NCBI GenBank assembly: GCA_028023455.1
Contig: JAQFVV010000143.1
Location: 2,979,301 to 3,043,300, forward strand
Direction of reading: 5' to 3'
Source of the DNA: Epiperipatus broadwayi
Lineage: Eukaryota > Onychophora > Udeonychophora > Euonychophora > Peripatidae
Length of the DNA: 64,000 nucleotides
Part shown: positions 23,868 through 36,173 of the stretch, piece by piece
Layout of the letters: every line of letters starts with the position of its first letter
How positions within the stretch are numbered: position 1 is the first letter of the stretch
Position numbers and translations under genes: made by a program
The notes under the pieces: model-generated
The model's database searches: none
Told to the model about the DNA's origin: nothing
Seen by the model: only the letters and a program-made list of their open reading frames with translations

Positions 23868-25149
23868 TGACATAATATTCTGTTTACAGGATGTTATAGT
23901 TAAAGAATAAAATCTATTAAGCAAAATACGTATAAAGTTATTACACTATTTGATTTTTGTGTATTTAAAGATTGGAAATAATAGCAAATATATTTACCGC
24001 TGTTTTGACGAGTCTTCGTAATTAAATTAAATATCTCTTGAGTGCACTCGTGGCTATTAAATCTTTTACTTCTATTCTAATTCCTTGGGTAAACGTAGAT
24101 AAAATCGCGAGTCCATTTTGTCTTCCAATTCAGTGTTTTAATTGAGAAGTTCATCATTCCATGACAGATCTGTGGAATGGCGGACGTCAGGCGCAGGATT
24201 CATTTGTCGTGTTTCTCTCTTTTATATATATATATAATGTTTAGGGCAATCTGTCTCTAATATCTTGGGTAGCCTCAAAGGCACAGAAAGAGGGCATATA
24301 ACATAGACCCCCAAGACAATGAGAATTTACCCCATGCATTTCATAGAATTTCTTTGATATCTTTTCTTTTTCTCTGGTCAAAAATGATTTTTATTAATCT
24401 CTTCTTTTTGCCACGTATTGCCTTCTCTCTGCAATAATCAATAGCCAACTGCCAAAAACAAAATGTCCTCCCTCTCAACAATGTTTTATCTTTTTTTTTT
24501 TTATCTCTAGCCAAAAATCTTTTTACCCAATACGCGAACAAAAGAAAAACCACTTAGCAACTTGCTCTTAACTTTTGCTATTTTTGGAAATTCCCTCTAA
24601 CTACGCTTTGTTGTTTACCTTGATAATTAGATAATAGGATCCTCGAGAATTTAATTTTTTATTGGACATTCTGCCTGTTCTTTTCTTGTAGCTAACACAA
24701 AAATCATTTCCACAAAGTTTCGAAGCTTGATAATATATTAATCTTATTAATTTAAATGAAACATCCAACTATTAACTATATCCGTTTCAATAACAATACA
24801 ATCCGTTCAACTAATTAATTAATGGAAGGTAAACAAAATTACTTTGTTTTTTTTTCTTCATATTTTAAAATATTTGAAAATCTCTTGATTTTATTCATTT
24901 TTCTTACCCCCTTCAACACAATATTTATGAATATACACGTATGCCACAAAATAACAATAAAATAAGTGAGAGAAAGAAAGTAAAATATATACATTAATAT
25001 TAGTAACCCATCACCGTTATTCTTTACGTAACTATATATGTGTAGCTGTGTGGTCCTTTCCAAATACACAATTCATGAAACAAAACACACATACATAGCC
25101 TGATTTACTCTCTCCCTTGTAACAGGGTTTGAAACCAGTTCCTGTTACA
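23868..25149 (-). repeat. LTR of element A (5' LTR on the minus strand)
   Basis: Direct repeat of 18445-19905, lacking that copy's tandem duplications. Plus-strand start TGACATAATATTCTG and end CCTGTTACA are shared. Scattered substitutions and small indels separate the two LTRs, so insertion is not recent. Confidence 0.88.
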
Positions 25150-25739
25150 CTTGTTTATACACACTGATGGGATTTCTTAAACTTATGTCTTACTGCAAGA
25201 TATTTGTTCTATTAATCCTCGTGGATTGGAAATCCCTTTATTTCATTTAGTGAAGCAATGATAGTGTGTTAAAATGTACTACAAGTTATAAGTTCTTCAT
25301 TTTTTCTATGTTTCTCATATGGCTATGGGATGTTCTTATATATTAAATGGTACATTATGTTGCCTTCACTGGTAGAAATTTATTTAGCTAAATAATATCC
25401 ATTGTTACTTGACATTTTTTAAAAGTGAGATCAACTATGCTTTGAATGATAATTTGTTATTATTATTGTTTACTATTTGCCTTGCAAAATTTGCAAATGG
25501 TCTGCAATTGTAAGATATCATTAAGAGTCTGATATGATTAGAGTCAGAATCTTTATTCAAAAATATTTATTTTTATGCAGAATTGTGATCTAATTTTGAA
25601 CCATAAGATAAATTAAAAATTATTTTGACCTTAAGATCCTAATTGCTCTTTTTGAGATGTCAGCTGAAACATTATCATTGTGATATTCAAAAATTTTCCA
25701 AGATTCTAAGATATTTTTACCAAAAATTGAAGCTATTTG

Positions 25740-26510
25740 TCAATCATTAATGCATGTAATATCTATCATTATTTCATATGTTTGTGATTTTAAATGCTAG
25801 TCTAATAAATTTGGTGATACCTTTAAAAATTCATTTGAAGTTGCAATTAATTAAACAAGGAGTAATTTTTTGAATTATCATCACTATGTTCATTTTCTTA
25901 TTCATGCACGGTAGGCAGGAAGTGAATTAATGCATATAATATCTGTTTCATTTGCATATTTGATGTATTTTATGCTAGTCTAATTAATGTGGGTGATATT
26001 TTCAAAAATTCACTTGGAGTTTCTGTAAGACAATGGGTAATTCTTTGAAATTATAATTATGTTCATTTTCTCAATAATGCACAGTAGGCAGGAAGTGATT
26101 GTCACATTTGCATATTTGGGATATTTTATACTAGTATAATAAATGTAGATATCTTAAATTTTATTTGGATTTATTATAAAACAATGGATAATAGGCTGGA
26201 GAATAATACTTATTGATTTTTGCATATGTTTGAGATATATGCTAATCTGGTGAAAATGATATCTTCAATTGTTCTTTTGTAAAACCTTTGATATTATCAT
26301 CATGTTTATTTTCTCAATAATGCACAATAGGCAAGAAATGACTTAACGCATATATCTGATATCATTTGCATGTGATTTTGTTATTTTCTGGTAATCTAAT
26401 GAAGGTGGATGATATCTTGAAAGATGCAGATGAATTTGCAAAAACGTTAGATTAAACTTTGAGACTCATCTTCATATCCACTTTCTTAATAAATCTGTCA
26501 TGGACAAAAT
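25740..26510. repeat. diverged tandem array, unit about 110-180 bp
   Basis: A box GATAYYTT...AAA recurs at about 25815, 25994, 26148, 26258 and 26410. A second box TGCACRRTAGGCARGAARTG recurs at about 25905, 26081 and 26323, each time next to TTCATTTTCT. Units differ in length through deletions. This looks like an old minisatellite or satellite remnant; no coding role is seen. The preceding 25150-25739 shows no recognised feature. Confidence 0.65.
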
Positions 26511-27550
26511 TTTCCAAACAAGACATTCTTATTTATTACTCTTCTGTTTTACAATATTATAGGAAAAAAGAATTTACAAACTGTATTAATGTTTCTCTCT
26601 ATTGTTAATATAAACCTTGAAGGTTGTGAATGACATAAATTATCATTCATATTAATTCAGTCTGCCATCCATATCCCCAAAAATTTTCATTGTCATGTTG
26701 TGAATTAGATAAAGAATTCATCAAATGATATGGACTTATGGGCAGATGATTTCTTATCAGTGGGCATTGTTGTTGTTTTTTTAATAGTAGATTTCTGCCT
26801 TTACTTGATTCAAAATGGGACAAAAGCACTGGTAGGACAATCTAATATGTAGGTATATACCTGATTGGCAGATGTCTGTATTTCTTAATGGTAACATTAC
26901 TTAACAGCATATATCTTTTTAGCCTTTATTGTTCTGTTTACTTATTATTGTTACCTCATCTAAAGAGAAGATAGGTTCACTAAAGTTTGCTGTTCTCATA
27001 AGAAATAAAGTCATAATTCATACTCAAATGACTTTTCTATTTTGAAGCTGATAGTTAATCACTCATTTTTGTAGCTACTATAGAATTTCATGACAAATGA
27101 TCACTCATTTTCAATAAAAATCTGCTTAAGCAGTAGATATCCAATTAGTTGAATGTGCATATGGCCAAAATATGGTTTCTAGTATTGAGCATTGATGCAT
27201 TTAATTAGCCAAGTATTACATTGGTTAGACCATTTGTTTATTAAATTTCATCATGAGGAACTGTAAATATGGTTCTATATATTTAATTTATTGACAATGC
27301 CAAGTTCTAGATACTCTAGTTCATTAATGAGGTAATTCATATTATCATCACTTCTAAAGTGTTCACTTCTAAATATGTCATTTGTATAAGTCAATAATTT
27401 TTAGTATATGTAGATTAAATATTAGAATGAATGAATTTCATCAGTCTACTTTAAAGGTTATTGTGATTATAGTATTGATTGCTTCCCTAATGTTATTCTA
27501 AAGTAGGTCTATTTGTTTTCAATGTCTAGTATATTGCCCTTTATATATAT
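26511..27550. other. AT-rich DNA without recognised features
   Basis: No coding exon, RNA gene or repeat with clear borders is seen. Confidence 0.4.
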
Positions 27551-27554
27551 ACTA

Positions 27555-27775
27555 CAAGGGGGGCATATCCCTCTCCCGTCTCTTTAAGTACCCAATCTCC
27601 TTGGGGTTTGCTCTGCTTGACCCCGCCCTTTTGTTGGAATATGTATGTATTTCTTCTTATATATATATATTTAAAGTGTCATAGCATTGGCCGGGGCACG
27701 CACCCGCAACCCGGGCAAATGCCTGCAAGTGTAAGGCAGTCTCGCTGACCTCTCTACCACCAATGCAAGTTCTAA
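27555..27775 (-). repeat. tRNA-derived SINE
   Basis: Bases 27766-27684 (minus strand) form a tRNA-like head: a perfect 7-bp acceptor pair GCATTGG/CCAATGC, an A-box-like TGGTAGAGAGGTCAGC, an anticodon-arm-like CTGCCTTACACTTGCAG and a T-arm-like CGGGTGCGTGCCCCG. The length of 83 nt, an inserted GGGTTG before the T arm and the loose anticodon loop argue against a working tRNA. A GC-richer body with GGGCGGGG follows to about 27555 through an AT microsatellite. TTACAC suggests a Val-type ancestor, with low certainty. Confidence 0.65.
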
Positions 27776-27889
27776 CACTTTTTTCAATACATTACATACA
27801 AGGAGTTTTTGAAATTTCAACAGGAATACTACTAAAGTTGGATAAATTAGAAAAGATTGACATCAAACACATGTAGGATTTAAAATATC

Positions 27890-28180
27890 TTAGATTTGTG
27901 TTCTTTCAAGTACTAATAAATGATGTTTCAATGCTGCCTTGTATTCACAGAAACGACAGTGAAGCTTTTCTCCTGTATGTATCTTTTCATATACAGATAA
28001 ATTATTTTTATGTGCAGTTTTGAATCCACACAAATTGAATTGAAAAGACTGTATCTTTTCGTATACAGATAAATTATTTTTATGTGCAGTTTTAAATCCA
28101 CACAAACTACATTGTAAAGACTTTTCCTTAACTGTATGTGTTCTTTCATACACCACCCAGATTTAACATTTTTTACAAAA
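27890..28180 (-). pseudogene. decayed C2H2 zinc-finger gene fragment
   Basis: The 88-codon frame holds three finger units with KTAHKNNLSVYEKI spacing and one intact HTGEK linker (residues 60-64). Every finger has lost ligands: finger 1 keeps Cys16 and Cys19 but has Tyr32 and Gln36 for His; finger 2 has Phe40 for Cys and Tyr56 for His; finger 3 keeps Cys67 and Cys70 but has Leu83 and Gln87. The first two fingers are nearly identical in DNA, a recent tandem duplication. A stop cuts a further finger just upstream. It is a relic of a multi-finger DNA-binding protein, as retrocopy or gene fragment. Confidence 0.75.
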
Positions 28181-28339
28181 TTCTCATGATGTTTTGCAAA
28201 ACCTTTTAGGGTAGAAATGTATTTTTAAGTTCTATTTCTGAAAGCAGATTACTTATTTACAAAGAAAGATTAGAAGAATGCAGTAACAAAGAGTATATTA
28301 TCAATGTTTGAATTATTTTTTTCTATATATATTGTAACG

Positions 28340-29040
28340 GAATATATATATTGTAACGGAATTACGGGATCTTGCTGTCGCTTCAGACAATATGCATCAC
28401 ATTCAACAAAATATACTAATAAAGGATAACACAATAATAAAAATATGAAACTTGAATTATTTCTGGTACTCCAAGCGAGAGAACATATAAATATAACATG
28501 TTATATCCATACCTGATCGAACCTGTAACAATGCGAATATTGCCACAAGGTTATCTTTTCCGACCAGATGGCTCTCAGCTGCTGCACTTATTAAAAAGTT
28601 ACAGCGCTTGGTTAATTTATAAAATTTAATGGGATTATTAATACTGTACAACTAACTGCATGTGTTACTTATTACTCAAATGAAGCACTCATAAACAAAC
28701 CCTCTGGGTAGATTAAACTATTTGGAATGGTGCAGAAAACGAGACGAGACAGATAGAATAATCTATTAATAAAATATTTACTATAATAACGTAACAAAAA
28801 AAAATTACATGAAACATTTAAAAATACAGTAAAATCATTAAATCTAATGCTATAGTTAGATGTGTGTTTAAATTATATGAATGTCTTTAATATATTGTAA
28901 TAAGTTAATAATAGTCTTCCCGGTATTATTTAAGAGTCTAATTCATATCTATCTCACTAATATCTGGAATTGTATATAATTGTATGTGAAGAGTATGTGC
29001 ACACGTGATATATATTTGTCAATCATTTACGTTACCTAGG
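28340..29040. repeat. possible solo LTR or LTR fragment
   Basis: TGTAACGGAATTACGGGATC at about 28360 resembles an LTR start, and the same TGTAACGGA is duplicated just before it in an AT run. An end candidate is TTTACGTTAC near 29028. No second copy is in the window and no target duplication is clear. It is less AT-rich than its flanks. The call is tentative. Confidence 0.3.
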
Positions 29041-29089
29041 TTTGTTTTCTTTTGACGTTGACTAATGTTCTGCTGGCCGTCCTGTGGGA

Positions 29090-29275
29090 TTTCTCCACTT
29101 TTTTAATAGAGATGACTGTTCTTCGGCTTCGGCTTTTTTTAATGGAATTTCTTCTTTCTATACACAGTGGCTTCACAGAATATACTTCTTTAGTAGAGAG
29201 CTATTCATCGGCTCCGTTTTTTTTTTTTTATAGAAATTTCTTCTTATATGCATTGGCTTCACAATACTAGAGTGT
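29090..29275. repeat. imperfect two-copy repeat
   Basis: A unit with CGGCTTCGGCTTTTTTT, AATTTCTTCTT and TGGCTTCACA is repeated about 100 bp further on with changes. The plus frame at 29052-29270 runs through both and has no domain. Confidence 0.45.
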
Positions 29276-29458
29276 TAATAGCATGGCAGGTGGATCATCA
29301 GGCAGGCACTACATCGGCAATTTCATGGTGAGGTGACCATACACAGTGGGTTTGGATCACCCAATGACCATGATGGCCCTTAGTCACACATTCTTGAAGA
29401 TTCACTCATATAGTAGATTTGTCTCATATTCATTCAAATTTTGGTCAGTTTTAAAAAA

Positions 29459-30220
29459 GCTTTTTACTCAGCTTTTTTTTAAATGTCTGCTCTCCTCAAA
29501 GGTCTAATAATCTTCTCAACTCAAATTCTCTCCTACCAAAATCTCACGGTTAATTAATTAACATCTCTGTCCAGAATTCCTTTCATATCCTGATCTATTG
29601 TTCATTGGAATTTGTAGGTTTTTTTTTTTTTCACACCTTTAACTTTAGAAAATTTCTTCTCCAGCTTACATAAAATATCTTTTCTTAAATTCTAATTTCA
29701 TAATATTTATAACATGGGTTTTACATTCCTTTTCCTTTTTTTTTTTATAATAACATTGTTCTCATTTAAACATACAATAAATTTTTTCCTTCTTTATACA
29801 CACATTCACATATGTATTTCATTTAGTCAAAATGTATATTTTGAAGACCATAATTTTATCTTTTACCATAATCTAATTTCTACTTATACTTTCATTTAAA
29901 ACTCCTAAATGTCATCTTTTTAAATCATTTGATTCCCCTTTTATTTATATCTTCTTTTTACATTTTCATCCTAAACTTAATATACGATTCTCCTATTTCT
30001 AACTTTTAATACTTCAATTTTCAAAATATAAACTTTGAAGGGGAAAAGATAAGAATCTTGTTCGATTCCATTTTCCTCTCTTTTATTTCATTACAGTAAT
30101 TAATGCATTCCTTTCTTAAGTGATTTTAACCATTTTAATTATTTGTATATTTCAAAAAAAAAAAAAACTATAGTATTTAATATTATTTAATATCAAATAT
30201 ATACATGTGCGATCATCACA
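29459..30220 (-). repeat. left LTR of element B
   Basis: It matches the right LTR pieces 32406-32677, 38587-38834 and 39466-39677 in order. Its plus-strand end is GATCATCACA (minus-strand start TGTGATGATCGC). The upstream limit is where similarity to the right copy stops; the true LTR may begin earlier, since the right copy is cut by a deletion there. Confidence 0.8.
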
Positions 30221-30271
30221 TTACACCGTTCCCTCTTTTTCGATCATCACATTACACCGTTCCCTCTTTTT
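30221..30271 (-). other. polypurine tract of element B, duplicated
   Basis: On the minus strand AAAAAGAGGGAACGG lies directly before the LTR start TGTGATGATCG, as expected for the plus-strand primer of reverse transcription. The LTR end plus this tract is repeated once with a 31-bp period (30211 and 30242). Confidence 0.7.
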
Positions 30272-31221
30272 TTTAAAGAAATTAATGGATTGAAAGCCAT
30301 TCAATTCTTAACTTAAGTATTGTTATTATGACATTATCATATCAACATTCTCTTAATATTGGTTAAGTGGTGGTGAGACTATTCCTAGAGAGGCAACCGC
30401 ACTTACGTTCTACTCCATTGACCGCATCAGAACTACCATAAATGATTTATTCTCAGTTTACACCAAATGATAAGTGGTTTCAATTCTGCCCCTTGATTGC
30501 AAATGTAGGTTTGAGTCCACAGGATATCTGCTACTCGAATAAACCTGTTCATACCCATTTCATAACTTATAGACCTCTAAGTAATAATTCTGATCACTAT
30601 ATTGAGGTGGGTTTGATGACTGGACTTTCTCATTCAGCTAGTTCAATGAGCTCAGAATTTCTCACTGATGTCTCATACAAGGGTTCTTTCCCCGTATATT
30701 TTTGTTTACGTTTCAATGACTCACAATATATGATATTTAACTGGCATTTTTGATCCAGTGAGTCTTTATATGAGAAGAGGTTCTTCATCCCTATCTTCTC
30801 TGTCTACTAACATCTGGTTCATCATAGAAACTCATGCACAAATATATAACAGATGGCTTACTATGTACTAACAAGATCCCTACTAAAATGTCTGTCCCTA
30901 CACACCTCTGCCTCCATCTGTGATCTTTTTCATTATTCTCTCTAAATTATTATTGGTCTCAATTTGGGTAAATAATTATAGTATGTCCTTTTAAACTTGG
31001 CCATTTATTGGCTCTCTCTTCCCTTATATACATTATATATATATTTAAGTCCATCTTTGTTAATCTCGATCCAGGCCATTTCAATTGTTGTATCATTGAA
31101 TCTATCCAATCCTTATTTTACAATTAGGTTTTATCTGGAGGTTGTCTTTCTGGAATAACCTTTGCGATTGAGCATTTTACGTTCCCTTTTCTTCTGTTCC
31201 CTGGGCTATGACTAAGGCATT
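30272..31221. other. internal part of element B without recognised coding
   Basis: This lies downstream of integrase on the minus strand, where some Gypsy elements carry an envelope gene. No signal peptide, membrane segment or known motif is seen in any minus frame. A 103-codon plus frame at 30442 has no domain. Confidence 0.4.
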
Positions 31222-31421
31222 ATTCCCTTATCGTTTTCGGATAGTGTATGGTCCTTCATAAATGGGTTGGAACTTCTTAAATATATTTTGTGCTGGTTGA
31301 CTCATGGGATGCACCCTCATCATTCCCTTATCGTTTTCGGATAGTGTATGGTCCTTCATAAATGGGTTGGAACTTCTTAAATATATTTTGTGCTGGTTGA
31401 CTCATGGGATGCACCCTCATC
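31222..31421. repeat. exact 100-bp tandem duplication
   Basis: Bases 31222-31321 and 31322-31421 appear identical (ATTCCCTTATCGTTTTCGG...). As 100 is not a multiple of three, it shifts the integrase frame. Exact identity points to a recent event or an assembly artefact. Confidence 0.9.
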
Positions 31422-32405
31422 ATGACTTCACCTATTCCGAATTGATTCTCCATGCCCTTTAACCTTTGTCTTATCTCACCCATCTTTCTCGTCTGGCTAT
31501 GCGCTTGCTCTGCATCCCTTCTATTTATTGCTTTGGTTCCCATGGGTAACCTGTCAAATGGGCATGGGATGTTTTTCTAAAATGTAGGCAAATGGGTTCG
31601 AAACCTGTGGACTCATTCTTTGCCCAATTGATCATGTTTACTATCCGTAGCATTTCCTTCACCCACCTGCGATGATCATCGAGTATGTATACACGAAATA
31701 AATGCTCAAGCTCCCTCATGACTCATTCACATGGGTTCGATTGAGGGTTGTGGATCATTGTCAATGTGTGTCTTATTCCGTGTTTGTCGATTGATTTCTT
31801 CCATTCGCTAGACAGAGTCTTGTGATCCAATAAGATTCTGCTGGGGATTCCCACAGTCTTAAAGTGCTGTTTCTAGGGCCTAAATGGTTTGCTTAGCATT
31901 GGCTTGAGTAACTGGATATGCTCCACCAACTTTGGGAAGAGGTCATATGCAACCAGTAGGTATCTTCTCTTATTAAAAACAGGCAGTGGACCATAAAAGT
32001 TGATGACCAATATACGGTTCCGCTGATCAGTGTATATGGGCTGTAATGGGCCTACTGACACATTAGGTGGCTTAGTTCTAGTTCATGTGGCACATATCCT
32101 AATAACTCTGACAATGTTAGCATGCAACCCTGGCCAGTAGAACCAAGGTCTAATTCAATCCTCCACTTTATTTACCCCATAATGTTATGTTTCGTGGACA
32201 TATTGGATTTATCTTTTCTCAAGGCCATAGGCATGACGATGCACATCTGCTTTCTCTTGAGTATCCATTGGAGTCCTCCCTTTAGGCAGAAGTAGTTTCA
32301 ATCCTTCCATAGAGTGTTCCTTTTATTTCTGATATATATTGCTGCCGTAAATGTTCTATCAATTGTCTGCACTCACTATCCTTCATTTCGTGTTCCTTTA
32401 AATTA
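31222..32405 (-). pseudogene. Gypsy B integrase, decayed
   Basis: Frames carry WFYWPG, then FYGPLPVFNKRRYLLVAYDL, LLDHKTLSSEW and VMRELEHLFRVY, then INWAKNESTGF and the tail IYEGPYTIRK. The first catalytic Asp is Asn here (VINFYGPLP, against AIDYYGPLP in element A). A stop follows the CE of the third catalytic region. A 100-bp duplication shifts the C-terminus. The coding part upstream (EHLRQQYISEIKGTLYGR) abuts LTR sequence at 32405. Confidence 0.85.
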
Positions 32406-32807
32406 TGTCTTTTACTCAGCTTTTTTTTTAATGCCTCTTTTTAAAGGTCTAATACTCTCCTTATCTCAAGTTCTCCCCCACCAAAATCTCACCGTTAATT
32501 AATTAATGTCTCTCCAGAATTTCTTATCTTGATCTATTGTTTATTGGAATTTGTAGGTTTTTTTCACACGTTTAACTTTAGAAAATTTCTTTTCCAGCTT
32601 ACATAATTTTTTTTCTTAAATTCTAATTTCATAATATTTATAACAGGGGTTTTTCATTCCTTTTTTTTTTATATAATTTTTTTTTTTAAAAAAAAAAAAT
32701 TATTTATTACCTTAATTAAAATTACATGAGTGGTATTGTCTTGTACTTGAAGCTTGACTAGGTTTGCACCATGTAGGCTAGAATAATCAGTTGAGGAAGT
32801 AAGACAC

Positions 32808-35800
32808 TATTTGTTTGGAAAGCTGATCTTGCACCAGGTCTCTTTGTGTAGCCAGTCTGGTGCTAGAATTTGGTTTCTGGCACGAATGGTTTTTAAGTAT
32901 TTGTATCAGGGTTTCTCTGATGAAGAGAGTCTATTATCAAAAATAAATTTGCATCTTGTCAGCCAGACTGCAAAGGTGAGGAAAATGGAAAACCTGATAG
33001 TTGAAAAAATACCTGTGGTAATGGCATTACGAATATTTAATACTTCTCTTGTGTCCAATGTCACTTTTTTTGCAATAAAGTCTCTGATCTGACTGAGGAA
33101 TGAACAACTATAGAGTATGTGCTGGATTGTTTCTTCATTTCTCTTGCAAAGTTGACACTGGACTGATTTTGGAAAAACCTCTTTTTTACACCAGAAAGTG
33201 ACTTGTAGGTAGAGAATTGGTGTGAAGCTTTATGATGAAATCGATTTGGCTTGGTTTAGTCTGATCTGACTGAGGAATGAACAACTATAGAGTATGTGCT
33301 GGATTGTTTCTTCATTTCTGTTGCAAAGTTGACACTGGACTGATTTTGGAAAAACTTCTTTTACACCAGAAAGTGACTTGTATGTAAAGAATTGATGTTA
33401 AGCTTTATGATGAAATCGATTTGGCTTGGTTCTATAAACCAGTGCTTCAGTTTTTTGATTAGCAGTTTGAAATTTAGACCTAATGTAGTTTGAAGAGTGT
33501 TTTGGTTTGGGAATCTGTATTTATATGCTTGCCAATATGATGTTTTAGTTTCAAACATGGATTCATTTATAATTATTAATTTATTGATGTATGACCAGAT
33601 GTCTGTCATCCATTTACTTCCTAGTGGTGGAGGAGTGTCTGTGGGCTCCACTGTTGTCAATAGATTTAAATCTGTTTGTTTTAAGTGGATGGAGCGTAGA
33701 ACTGCAATTGCCTTTTGCAGATATATGGTTGAGACCAAATGTAGTCCCAGACCATTTAGATCTTGGGCGACTGCATCTTAAATATGCTGATGGCTACAAC
33801 CTTGCCTTTCCACAGAAGCTTGGAGCACAGTGAGTTCATTGCAGCTTGGAAAACCTTGGTGGGTTTGATTATGGGCAGATAATAATTCAGTCTAGGCATT
33901 ACCAAAATGTTGAGTAGTGTCCCTTTACTGGGTAATGAGAGTGTGATTCTTGACAGTGAGCCCACAATCCTGCCAGTCTTTTCCAAAATGGAGATTTGTA
34001 TTTGCTTTGCCATGGCAAGTCTGGACTTGGCCATGGGAAAGCCTAGGAAGAGTTGTGGTGCTGATGTGAAGACAGACGGAATTAATGAGCCTGTGCTGAT
34101 TTGCCACATGGAAGATTTGAGATAATTGATATGGAGATTACATGTCTGTGAATGCTTGTCTATAATCTGCATGAGTTGGAAGATGTGTTTTGTCTGGGAG
34201 AAAGACTGATGTCATCCACATAAGATATTTGTTGCACATGTTGTCTAAGCACTGGCACGAAGACTCCGGGAATTTTACTCTCGATCTCTTTCAGCATGGG
34301 ATTTATGTAAGTGATGAAGCAAAGTGTGGCAAGTGGAGATCCCTGGGGTATTGATTGATGAGGTGTGAAACCATTAGCAAGTCTGCCATCAAGTGATGTA
34401 AAGATTGATCTGTTTAGCAGGAGATTACCAATTATTCTAACATAAGTGCTGGGGACTTGATATTTATTGAGGGTTTGTAGTAAGATGGCTGGAATAACAG
34501 AGTCAAAAGCTGAGGCAATGTCAAGTTGTATTGCAACAGGCTTAGACTTTCAGTGAAGTCTCGTGTTCTGTGAGAAGCAGGAAACGCTGTGCAGCATCTG
34601 TGGTAGAAGAGCCTTTTCGCACAAATTGATATGGGGTGATGTGAGTGTATAATTGATCTTGGATTTTATCTTTGACTATGGCCTCAATGGTTTTTATGAG
34701 GAGGGGAATCATGGATATTGGTCTTATGTTGGTCGGAGATGAGGGATTAATTTGCTTCTTTAAGAATGGCACAAGTGCAATTGGATAAAGGTCTGGAATA
34801 TTTTGGAACTCTCCCGCCAAAACATCAATCATTTTGCATACAAGGGAACCGTAAAATAACCCAGATGGATCGGGGCAAATCTGGGAATTCCATGTAATCC
34901 TGGGTGTACACTTTCAGGATAGGCTATGAGTTTTTGAATTATTTCACTATCTGTTATGTTGTGGTTTATATTATCTCCAGTCTGATTCCAGATGTTACCA
35001 ATTTCGAATTTGGCATATTGCAATTTATTTCTAAAGTAATCATGAATGTTGTCAAGCATGACCACTAAGGCAACACTGATTGACAGTCATAGGTGGGTGT
35101 GGGCCGGCCTGTGGAACCAAGTGCCCAGTGAATATAACTGCGGGTTCAGTTGTGTTTGTTGGCTAAAAAGACTTTGGATTTTTTGGTGGCGATGTACTGT
35201 GCTAGAACTTTGTTTATAATGGTACTGTGCTTTTAATTCCATAATTCCTTGTAAATGGGTGTTAGTTTGATGAAGAGCAGCTAATTTGTCATTTAAAGTG
35301 TCCAATTTTTTTAACAAAAAAATTTGGACCTTTGGTCTTTTTTGTGTATGAATCTATGAGTGTGCTCAATATTCCAGTGAAGGCAGACCATGCTTGTAAT
35401 GAAGGCAATGAGAGTATGTTAATTTTATGAAACAGAATGTAGGCCTCTGAGAAAATGAGCTCTGGAGTTGTCATTTTGTTAAGTAATCTGATGGTACATG
35501 TGTGTTCAGTATGAACTGTGTTGGACGGATCTATCTGTATTGATATGAGCATTGGCAAGTGGTCAGTGAATGGAACCAATTGAAGCTTGGCATTGATTTC
35601 AAAATGTAATTTGGGGGAGTAATAGAGAAGGTCTATTAGAGATTTCCTTTGCCGTGTATAGAAAGTGAAAGATCCCAGAGGGGAAAAACCATCTCCAGAC
35701 AGAACTCTATTGAATAAATATAGATATTTTTTGTTGAAGTTGTCATAGCTCATATTGAAATCTCCAAAACAGATTGTGGTTGACGCATCTGAAGATAATG

Positions 35801-36173
35801 CGTTGATTTTATTGACTAGTAGGTAAGCAGTGTATGTGTCACTTTTTATGTAGAGATGTATGATGTTAATTGATGTGTTTCCAAATGTAAGTTTGAGAAA
35901 AAGTAGGTCATTATTAAGATGAAGTGTTTTAAATGAGCTGTAGACTAGATTTTTATTTATTAAGAAGGCAACTCCAGATGAGGCTGTGTTTGAAGGTGAA
36001 TACCGGAAAATACCATATTGTTGCATGAGATGATTTATTTGAATTTACATGCAGCTAATTTCTGAGAGACAGACTATATGGAGATTTGTTCTGTCTAGCC
36101 ACTTTTTAATAGCATAGACACAGTTGAGGGAATTAAGACCTCTTACATTTACTTCACCAATTTTAAGAAGCAT
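32808..36173 (-). pseudogene. LINE ORF2: APE endonuclease, RT, Cys/His finger
   Basis: ATG at 36173 opens with KIGEVNVRGLNSLN and LHIVCLSEIS, the usual start of an apurinic-type endonuclease; an in-frame TAA follows after about 42 codons. The frame continues from 36026 with CFGDFNMSYD, SLIDLLYYS and FTDHLPML (the catalytic D-N and DH pairs). After a frameshift near 35300 come linker frames, then RT: NIRPISMIPLL, VRKGSSTTDA, then LDIASAFDSV (motif A), SIPQGSPLATL (B) and SYVDD (C, at 34211-34224). The C-terminus has CQLCKRNEETIQHILYSC. Stop TAG is at 32808-32810. It would nick target DNA and copy the LINE RNA in place; at least five breaks prevent this. Confidence 0.9.
33083..33434. repeat. 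176-bp tandem duplication inside LINE ORF2
   Basis: The unit TCTGATCTGACTGAGGAATG... starts at 33083 and again at 33259. It covers the region that encodes the Cys/His finger, so the finger is present twice. The copies differ by several bases. Confidence 0.85.

Larger units (their letters stand above)
18445..25149 (-). mobile_element. Ty3/Gypsy-type LTR retrotransposon A
   Basis: Two direct LTRs (18445-19905 and 23868-25149) enclose a minus-strand internal region in the order gag-like, protease, RT, RNase H, integrase, which is the Gypsy order. Read on the minus strand the LTRs begin TGTAACAGG and end ATGTCA. Internal frames are broken by stops, frameshifts and a hAT insertion, so the copy cannot work. 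No 5-bp target duplication is visible (flanks GTATA and CTTGT), which suggests recombination, end decay or a slightly wrong border. A purine-rich CACAGAGGGCAT precedes the 3' LTR on the minus strand and can serve as polypurine tract. The primer-binding site is not identified. Confidence 0.9.

Noticed and set aside
27684-27766. Functional tRNA gene
   Set aside because: Extra bases before the T arm, a poor anticodon loop and the attached SINE body argue against it, despite a perfect acceptor stem.
30442-30753. Plus frame of 103 codons in Gypsy B
   Set aside because: Opposite to the element's orientation, no domain and no splice context.
33497-34125. Several plus-strand frames of 70-94 codons
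   Set aside because: They are shadows of the minus-strand LINE ORF2.
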